Positions 57,918 through 64,000 of a DNA stretch of 64,000 nt are shown here, piece after piece. The notes under the pieces are model-generated. The model was not told the DNA's origin. It saw only the letters and a program-made list of their open reading frames with translations, and did not search any database. The position numbers and the translations under genes are program-made. Every line of letters starts with the position of its first letter. The first letter of the stretch is position 1. This DNA is from Paramacrobiotus metropolitanus (Eukaryota; Tardigrada; Eutardigrada; Parachela; Macrobiotidae): assembly GCF_019649055.1 (NCBI RefSeq), contig NW_026570368.1:62001-126000 (forward strand), written 5' to 3'.

Positions 57918-58409
57918 ATGTCCGCATGCATGGAGGTATCATCGCTGTACAGTGGTGATAATCATTATGTGTGCGCCTTCTTTAACTCTCAAAACCCTGG
58001 CGTGGTGCGAACTGCTCCACCACAAATGCCCACCGATGCTTTGAAATTGAAACCTAACTTCCTGTTCTCTTATCCCGACACCAAAGGCCAGATGGCCATC
58101 GAATACGTCCCTGTGTACGCCCAGTTTCCCGGCAGTAACAACTGCTTGGTATATGCTTTTGCGTATGCGTATGACGTTTTGTTGAGAAACAGGTCCAGAG
58201 CGCAAATTACGCCCGGACGAGGATTTCCGACAGCGGTTCTTAGATATCATACAAACAGGAACACTGACACCTCCTCTCGAGTACAGGGAAGAAACGCACG
58301 AAGGAAAACTTCTGTGACCAAAAATAATACTGTCGTAACGGCAGCTGATGTACTGCTTATAATTCGCCGGCTGGGAATGCCTACCGGTTTCCGAACGACT
58401 GCGGTGTGA
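57918..58409 (+). pseudogene. Ulp1/C48-like peptidase fragment of the MULE
   Basis: GDNHYVCAFFN, VEYVPVYAQ-type strand (IEYVPVYAQFPGSNNCLVYA) and FAYAYDVLL fit the transposon-borne Ulp1-like domain, whose usual blocks are HW.., YDS, and Q.G..DCGLFAIAFA. The His and Cys positions are kept. The Asp of YDS is Asn here (FFNS) and the Gly after Cys is Leu, so activity is doubtful. The downstream part is unrelated basic sequence. Confidence 0.5.
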
Positions 58410-58640
58410 CTGGTTTGAAGTAAATTGACTGATGCGACAATTTAATGCACTATAAACAACTGAAATTATGTCAAGAGCCGAAATTATGTCGAAATACAAT
58501 ACATTGATTATATTCATAAATAGTGGCTCCAAAAAACTCGCGCGTAGCCAAAACTCATAGCGCGAGATACTCTCGCGCGTAGCCAAAACTCATAGCGCGG
58601 GAGTATTTTCGCGCGTAGACTCGCGCGAAAAATAAAACCA

Positions 58641-59094
58641 CTTACGCATATAAGCGGTTCAGCAAAAACTGCGTTTGCCTCATTGCCATCAGCCTTCTCT
58701 ACGCACCTTTTGGCTAAAAATTACAATGTGTGGGTGCGGTCTTTTGCGATGGCTGTTTTATGACTAATAATTGATAGTTCGATGCTTTCAAATAACAATG
58801 CAGCGAAAGTTTTTTATTATGGCTTCAAAATTCTCGTTAGCAGAGGGTTGAACTGCCTCCTTCGAATCCATGAATAATCTCCATACCTCCATTTGTTTCC
58901 AAAATACGGCCAACGGTATACGATTGAGTCTATCGGCATCCACGAGTCAAGTGTTCAGTCGACTTGAAAGTCCGTAAACGGTGACAGATTGAACATCAGT
59001 GAAATTCGTATAACTTTCACATGGTATTACGAGTTATGAAAAAGTGTCGAATCTATTCTAGTCATATTCGAGGGACTTTGATAATGTTTAAAGT
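58641..59094. other. No gene recognised
   Basis: Spacer right of the MULE; nothing supported. Confidence 0.4.
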
Positions 59095-59457
59095 TTAGTA
59101 CATTTTACATAGGGTACGGTCGACTGAACGGTGGTTCATCGTTATGCTGGCTGCTGTTGAAAGATTCGACTTCGCACTGGTTCTGCCTTCTTCCAGTTTT
59201 TGTTTGCTCGGAAATCTGGTTAGGAACACAAAGGACGGAATATGGGTATATCGCAATCCTTTCCGCGAGGCCGTAGGTGAGTTTGCAAGATGCCGGTGTC
59301 GTTTTTTACAACGTCTGGTCTGAGTTTGGCTTCCTGGTGAACTGTAACTGTGGGAGCAACCGGATTCGGGCCATGGAGCCGTGCCATACTGTGGCCACAA
59401 TATGCCGATCGCAACAGCAAACACCAAAGCTATGACACTATGGCATTGTGAAGCCAT
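59095..59457 (-). CDS. Small secreted basic protein or first exon
   Basis: The ATG at 59457 (aagATGgct) opens MASQCHSVIALVFAVAIGIL, a signal peptide. A Ser/Arg/Lys-rich region follows (RRCKKRHRHLA) with dibasic sites, and the frame runs 120 codons to 59095. A TATA box sits 62 bp upstream of the ATG. Part of the 3' region may be intron, because another frame (59420-59220) is equally open. Dibasic sites could indicate a peptide precursor; this is inference. No family recognised. Confidence 0.4.
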   Translation of the reverse strand: MASQCHSVIALVFAVAIGILWPQYGTAPWPESGCSHSYSSPGSQTQTRRCKKRHRHLANSPTASRKGLRYTHIPSFVFLTRFPSKQKLEEGRTSAKSNLSTAASITMNHRSVDRTLCKMY

Positions 59458-59518
59458 CTTGACGCTTGGAACTTGAGCAGTTATTCGCTGATTCACTTTT
59501 TAGCTTTCGGGCAGTCAA

Positions 59519-59525
59519 CTTTATA
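59519..59525 (-). promoter_or_regulatory. Candidate TATA box
   Basis: TATAAAG on the minus strand within gtgtataaagttgac, 62 bp upstream of the ATG at 59457. The spacing allows a start site about 30 bp downstream and a 5' leader of about 30 nt. Confidence 0.45.
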
Positions 59526-59529
59526 CACT

Positions 59530-60711
59530 CATGCTTCAGCGAGAATAATAGGTGATTAATCAACATCAACTACTCTGCAACACAAAAAATGTGAAGAATT
59601 TCAATTACCAGCGGCTTTCAGGTTGTTTGTTCCAAAATTTTGCAGTGTTGAGCTGCTTGGACATTCGCCTAAATCTCATTAAACGTTCTCTTAGGCATTG
59701 TGGTACATCATATACGGTAACATCATACATCATACTGCTCGTTAAATCTGCTTATCAATAATGTCCTGAGTCATGACAGTTCCAACAAGTACATAGTACA
59801 TACAATAAATACTCCTTTACATGCACTCCCATGATACGTACACCTCCCCTATTTTATACCGGACCTCTACCGGGCTTCGCCTTTGCGTATTGAGGAGGCT
59901 TTTGAATTTTCGATGTATCTGAATTACTGTGCAGTCGTTAAGAAGTTATTGTGTTTAAAAAATACATTGAAAAGGATTGCATAATCATAAAACCACCGGA
60001 AAAGATAGTATGTATCCGTTTTGATATTGTATTATTTCGGTTTCGCCGGTTTGTCGGCGCTTGCGGACGGTAAACAGTAAGCGTCCCATCTGGCGTGGAA
60101 CAGATAATCTAACGCAGTGTTTCTATTCCCGATTCACGAACCGAACACTTTCCCGAATTCCACCAACCACAACCGATGTGTGGCGCAATAGAAGTCACCA
60201 ATGAGCCCGTTCTCCGCGATGTTAATTACGGTACGCTGCCGTGTAGCACTGTCTCCAGTAACGCATCAGCAGAATTTCATGCCGACACCTTCCGCCTGTC
60301 GTTTTCGTAGCATTTGCCTTCATAGCATACGCATTCCCTTTAAGTCACGGAAGCAAATTCTTGTTTATCCCGGCGATCGACGATCACTGGTGACTGTGCC
60401 AGCTTGGCTTTACTAATGATAAAAAAATATCTCGCAGTTGCTTTCAAATGTAGCAATTTAATGATTGTCTGTTTGCGCATTTTGGCAGATGTGCACAGCC
60501 TTTTAATATTAAGCAACACAAGCAAGTGAGGCTACTGATTAACTAATCAGCGGCGTCTGGTGAATAACAACACGATGCATGGAGCAAACTGATAAGATAC
60601 GGCACAACAGATGGTAGCGGGAATGCGTGCTTAAAGGATGATATACTGTATTTCTCATTACAGTTGTAAGTTGTACTTGTAACATCCACCGCTTCTTGTC
60701 TGTGCCAAGAC
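59530..60711. other. No gene recognised
   Basis: Spacer upstream of copy F; presumably holds its promoter, but no element can be named. Confidence 0.4.
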
Positions 60712-62783
60712 ATGCTGAATTTCGAAAACGTACTACACATCTGGAACTCTGTCAGTCATGAGAAAGCACGGTGTTTCACCTCTAATTTGTACGAAGATGA
60801 CCACCGTTCGGTGGACGCATGGAATGCAGTGGATGTGGAAGTGGATGGAATGCTGCAGCACGGCCACGTGATCGACATACAAGATAGCGATCCACTGTGT
60901 CTGATCGTGGATTTCGGTTGCCCCTCTCAACAGTCGGTGTCAGTTGAATACGGAAGGGCATTCGGCTGCTCCAGCGTTCCGGCAGACGAGCGGCCGAAAG
61001 TCCGGAAAAAGAAACGCGCACCAGAATTAACGGAGTACCCAGATATGCAAGCCCTGCTGCGGGCCTGTCCTGATCAGCCTTGGATATGGTATCCAGCCAG
61101 AATAATCATTCCACGCTTGATAGGTTTAGCGAACTTCGTGATAGTGGAAGCAACATTAGCCGGTCAGGTAATCCGTGAAATACTTCCTCGAGTCCAGATT
61201 CGGCCATCGCCATCCGCATCTGAGCTCCGGAGTAGAATAATCCAGCTGGGACATTTCTTCATTACGCTGAACAGCCTGGGCGACAGGTATCTAACGGTGG
61301 TGACGGATAAGCCAATTCCTTCGGACCAAGGACGCGAAGGAGAGCAGCAGTGCGTACTGATCGCTTACCTTCGTTATATGCAGCGCCGCCGTAACAATCT
61401 TGCCAAAACTCGAAATGCGGTACAAATGCACATTGATCACATTCCACTTTGCTGTTTGCTCATTAGGAATGCTTCTGCTTTATAATGCCGTAAACACAGT
61501 CAATTGCAGTGTCAGCCAGTCTAGCGCGCAGCTGTTGAAGCTACAACATACATGCAAATGCTCATTTAGCAATAGCGGTTTTACTGCACATCGTACTCGT
61601 ACTAAGATATCGATGTTAAACATCTTTCTCTGTAAAGTGCTTTTTTACCCGCTGTATTGCAGGCAGTGACCGGTGAGTTTTGCCATGTATCGGAAACAGA
61701 CGATGGAATGGGTACTATGTCTGGCGCCTGGGAGCGCGGTTTATTACTGCCAGTTGTGCTTTTGGCGGAAGTCTTCCAGTCAATGGATTCCATTCATCGG
61801 CAGCAGTGCCGGCGCGTCTGTCGCCTGTGGGGGGACATTATCATCTCTCCGCTGGTTGCTCAACACTTTACCGTTGCGCTGCCAACACCGGTTTCCAATT
61901 CGGCCGACTATGGCCGCGACCGGAATGTTAATTACGTTACATACAGCTGCATTTTAAAGCAAATTACCAGTGCCACGCGAACCATCTGCTTGCGAGATAA
62001 TGATTATAATCGGCACGAAGTCGTCGCTCAATTGGATAGCGACACATTGGCCGGTCAGACGATGCAGTATATTCAACAAATCCTGCAGAATGCCGGTATT
62101 CGCATTAATCGGTTGGTGCTGTATCGGCGCTCAATGCAGATGAATCGCCGATACTCCTTAGCGGCAAATATTGACGACACAGTGGAGCTGTATTCCAGTC
62201 TGGCGTCCTGCTGTGATCACATTATTTGGAAGGAATGCCAACTGGGTCGCGACGCTGTAACCTTCAACTTTCCTCGTACGGTCATCAGCCTTGATTGCGT
62301 AAATGCTTCAGGGCTATGGGAAACGTTTGATCGGCACATTGCAAGCACTGGCCGTTTGGATTTAGAAGGGATTGTGCAGTGGACGTCTGGCGCGATTAGA
62401 GAGGGAAATAAAGAGCATAAAAGAAAGCTCATCCAGGTATTGGCTTCGCAACAGCAATTAATAAAAAATTTGCTAATGTTGTTCAATATAATTTCATGTC
62501 AACGGCAGTGGCCGGTTCCTTTCCACAGATCCTTCAGGAATATCAAGTCGGTGATCCGCGCTCATCCGCCCATTATTCTAATACAAAATGGACTCTGAAG
62601 AATCTGCAGAGTTTGGATACTACGAAACTGAATAAAATCTGTGTAAATGCCTTATCGCATTGTGCCCCGATGGAGTACCAATTCATGAGTGAAAGCTCGG
62701 AGGAGGACCAGGAGTCGCAGGATGATGATACAACTTCGGAAGCAGAAAGTGAAAGTTCTACGGAGGAATCAATCGATGATTAG
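60712..62783 (+). CDS. Tudor-like/F-box family, copy F (intact)
   Basis: Three phase-0 exons: 60712-61419 (donor GCG|GTACAA), 61663-62436 (acceptor tgtattgcag, donor CAG|GTATTG) and 62529-62783 (acceptor tttccacag). They encode 578 residues. Exon 1 has a longer N-terminus than copies D and E, then VDVEVDGMLQHGHVIDI, LIVDFGCPSQQSVSVEYG, WIWYPARIIIPRLIG and LAGQVIREILPRVQIRP. The F-box (LPVVLLAEVFQSMDSIHRQQ, CRRVCRLWGDI) lies at about 263-300. Next come YSCILKQITSATRTICLRDN, IRINRLVLYRR and LASCCDHIIWKEC. The last exon has ILQEYQVGDPRSSAHYSNTK, LDTTKLNKICVNALSHC and a Ser/Glu/Asp tail (SESSTEESIDD). Closest relatives here are copies B and G. SCF adaptor role from the F-box; substrate unknown. 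Confidence 0.8.
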
Positions 62784-63137
62784 CAGTAATTTTAGCAAAT
62801 AAGCTATCACGAATGATCCTAGTGCTTATATGGTTATAATCGGTTATACGTATTAATGTATTTTAAAGAAAATAACAGCCTCACGTACTTCGCTAGATCC
62901 TGAACAGGAACAGCGTTGTGCTTCAGTGTTCGTTTATAATAATTAAAGTACTACACATTCTTTTCCATTCATGCATACACAGAGCTTTTGGTAATTCGCA
63001 TGTCTTCAATGACAGAACAACTATCCCGTGGTTGGCTGCCTTTACTATTTTCCGATGTATCTACCTGTATGTCGTATACATTTTCAACGACACATCGCGG
63101 TAAAGTGTCCAAGCAGATTTGCTTGAGATGAAATGGG

Positions 63138-63670
63138 CACGCCCGAGTTTACTATCAGCGAGCACGGTTCGATACTGCCAGTTGCGATATTGGTGTGAGT
63201 TTTCCAGGCATTGGATTCCATCTCTCGGCAGCGATGCCGGCGCGTCTGTAGCCTGTGGGAAGATATTGCTACTTCGCCGCAACCTGCTCAGCAAGTCAGT
63301 GTAGCTTTCCGGTCTCACTGCATGTCTATCATTTGATTTCGAATGCGTGGAATATTATTTGACGTTCAGTTGCATCCTGAAAGCAGACTACTAGCGTCCC
63401 AAAAACAATATGTGTGCGGGATAACAGAATATACATCAGTACACAATCAGAGCCACTTTGGACCTCGGCGCACCCACCGGTCAAACACTGCGTTATATCC
63501 AAATATTTATGCAAACACTCGGTGTCTGTGTGAACCGTATAGTCCTGTATCGGCATTAGCTGCAGATGCCGGAAGACCGGTATTCGCTGGCTGGGAATAT
63601 TGGCGATATGGTGAAATTTTACTCCAGTCTGGCTCAGCTGTGACCGCCTTATTTGGGAGAAATGTCATGA
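63138..63670 (+). pseudogene. Tudor-like/F-box family, copy G (F-box exon relic)
   Basis: Starts EHGSILPVAILV, then a TGA where paralogs have Ala/Glu, then VFQALDSISRQRCRRVCSLW. Later, after a frame change near 63385, TTSVPKTICVRDN, and then LGAPTGQTLRYIQIFMQTLG, NRIVLYRH, a stop, and RYSLAGNIGDMVKFYSSLAQ. It aligns with copy F over most of exon 2, with at least three stops and one frameshift, and ends abruptly near 63670. It lies 350 bp downstream of copy F, so it is probably a dead tandem duplicate. Confidence 0.75.
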
Positions 63671-63689
63671 AGTCGGTACTTTCTTAGTT

Positions 63690-64000
63690 ATTAATAATTT
63701 ATTAACCGTTGATTAGTATGACAACTGAATGAATGAATAATTAAGTATAACACAAATAAGTACAGTAATACTACACTGACGCGGAAGACTGACGCTCTGA
63801 GTAGGAATTAGTTATAAAAATAGAAAACATTTATGCACTGGCAGAGCGTATTTCACCGAAGCATGAGTATAATGATTGACAAAGATAACCCTCTTTATTC
63901 CTTGATTTCTACAAATGAATAAAGGCAGCTACATATGAACTACTGTATTAGATGTGCAACAGTGGCGAGAATTAGCATGCTAACGAGGAAGCCGCGTCGC
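63690..64000. other. No gene recognised
   Basis: AT-rich window end without recognisable features. Confidence 0.4.

Larger units (their letters stand above)
56705..58630 (+). mobile_element. Internally deleted MULE-like transposon with TIRs
   Basis: Terminal repeats at 56705-56779 and 58531-58630 are inverted copies built on ctatgagttttggctacgcg and gcgagagtatctc; the right one holds a tandem extra copy. Between them lie a transposase N-terminal fragment (57062-57750) and a Ulp1-like peptidase fragment (57918-58409), both on the plus strand. The DDE catalytic core expected between them is missing. MULEs that carry a Ulp1-type peptidase are known; this one is a non-autonomous derivative of about 1.9 kb. 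Confidence 0.7.

Noticed and set aside
61673-61957. Alternative frames over the copy F F-box exon
   Set aside because: They overlap the conserved F-box frame and reappear over copy G only because the DNA is duplicated.
1-64000. CRISPR array, bacterial operon or prophage
   Set aside because: No regularly spaced short repeats with unique spacers. Genes have spliceosomal introns and poly(A) signals, and the transposon types are eukaryotic.

Overview
This window looks like animal nuclear DNA. Genes are split by introns with GT..AG borders, there are poly(A) signals and no operons, and most of the remaining DNA is mobile-element debris. A GPI-anchored transferrin-like gene and the Helitron, MULE, LINE and Maverick-like relics fit an invertebrate. 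The dominant gene family is one I do not know from well-studied animals. A small ecdysozoan such as a tardigrade is a guess only, not shown by the sequence.

The main theme is a dispersed, fast-evolving family that I call Tudor-like/F-box here. Full members have three exons joined by phase-0 introns. The first encodes one or two Tudor/Agenet-like beta modules, the second an F-box plus a conserved alpha-helical region, and the third a short conserved segment plus an acidic tail. Apparently intact members lie at 40060-42419 (+) and 60712-62783 (+). Partial or decaying members lie at 3438-5346, 6136-7719, 9318-10067, 15835-16175 (-), 44045-46819 (-) and 63138-63670. A second subfamily, with a phase-2 intron inside the F-box, is intact at 53947-55963 (-) and broken at 31763-32832 (+). 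By family knowledge F-box proteins bind SKP1 and bring substrates to SCF ubiquitin ligases; substrates here are unknown.

Between these genes, left to right: a nested foldback element (233-1209); a long foldback in an intron (4399-4960); a LINE 3' end (8077-8780); a decayed Maverick/Polinton-like virus-derived cluster on the minus strand (10678-14357: packaging ATPase, two virion-type proteins, integrase, F54H12-type protein); several TIR elements; a minus-strand block of ordinary genes (secreted peptide 19023-19246, Thr-rich protein 20271-22116, GPI-anchored transferrin 24235-26815); another LINE fragment (27136-28065); a 1.9-kb segmental duplication (28128-30005 and 49446-51352), each copy carrying a first exon for a small secreted protein; a 51-bp minisatellite (30150-30770); a nearly complete Helitron (34402-38586); and a deleted MULE with TIRs (56705-58630).

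All exon borders are read by eye from splice signals, reading-frame phase and comparison between paralogs inside the window. Frameshifts may be real or assembly errors.
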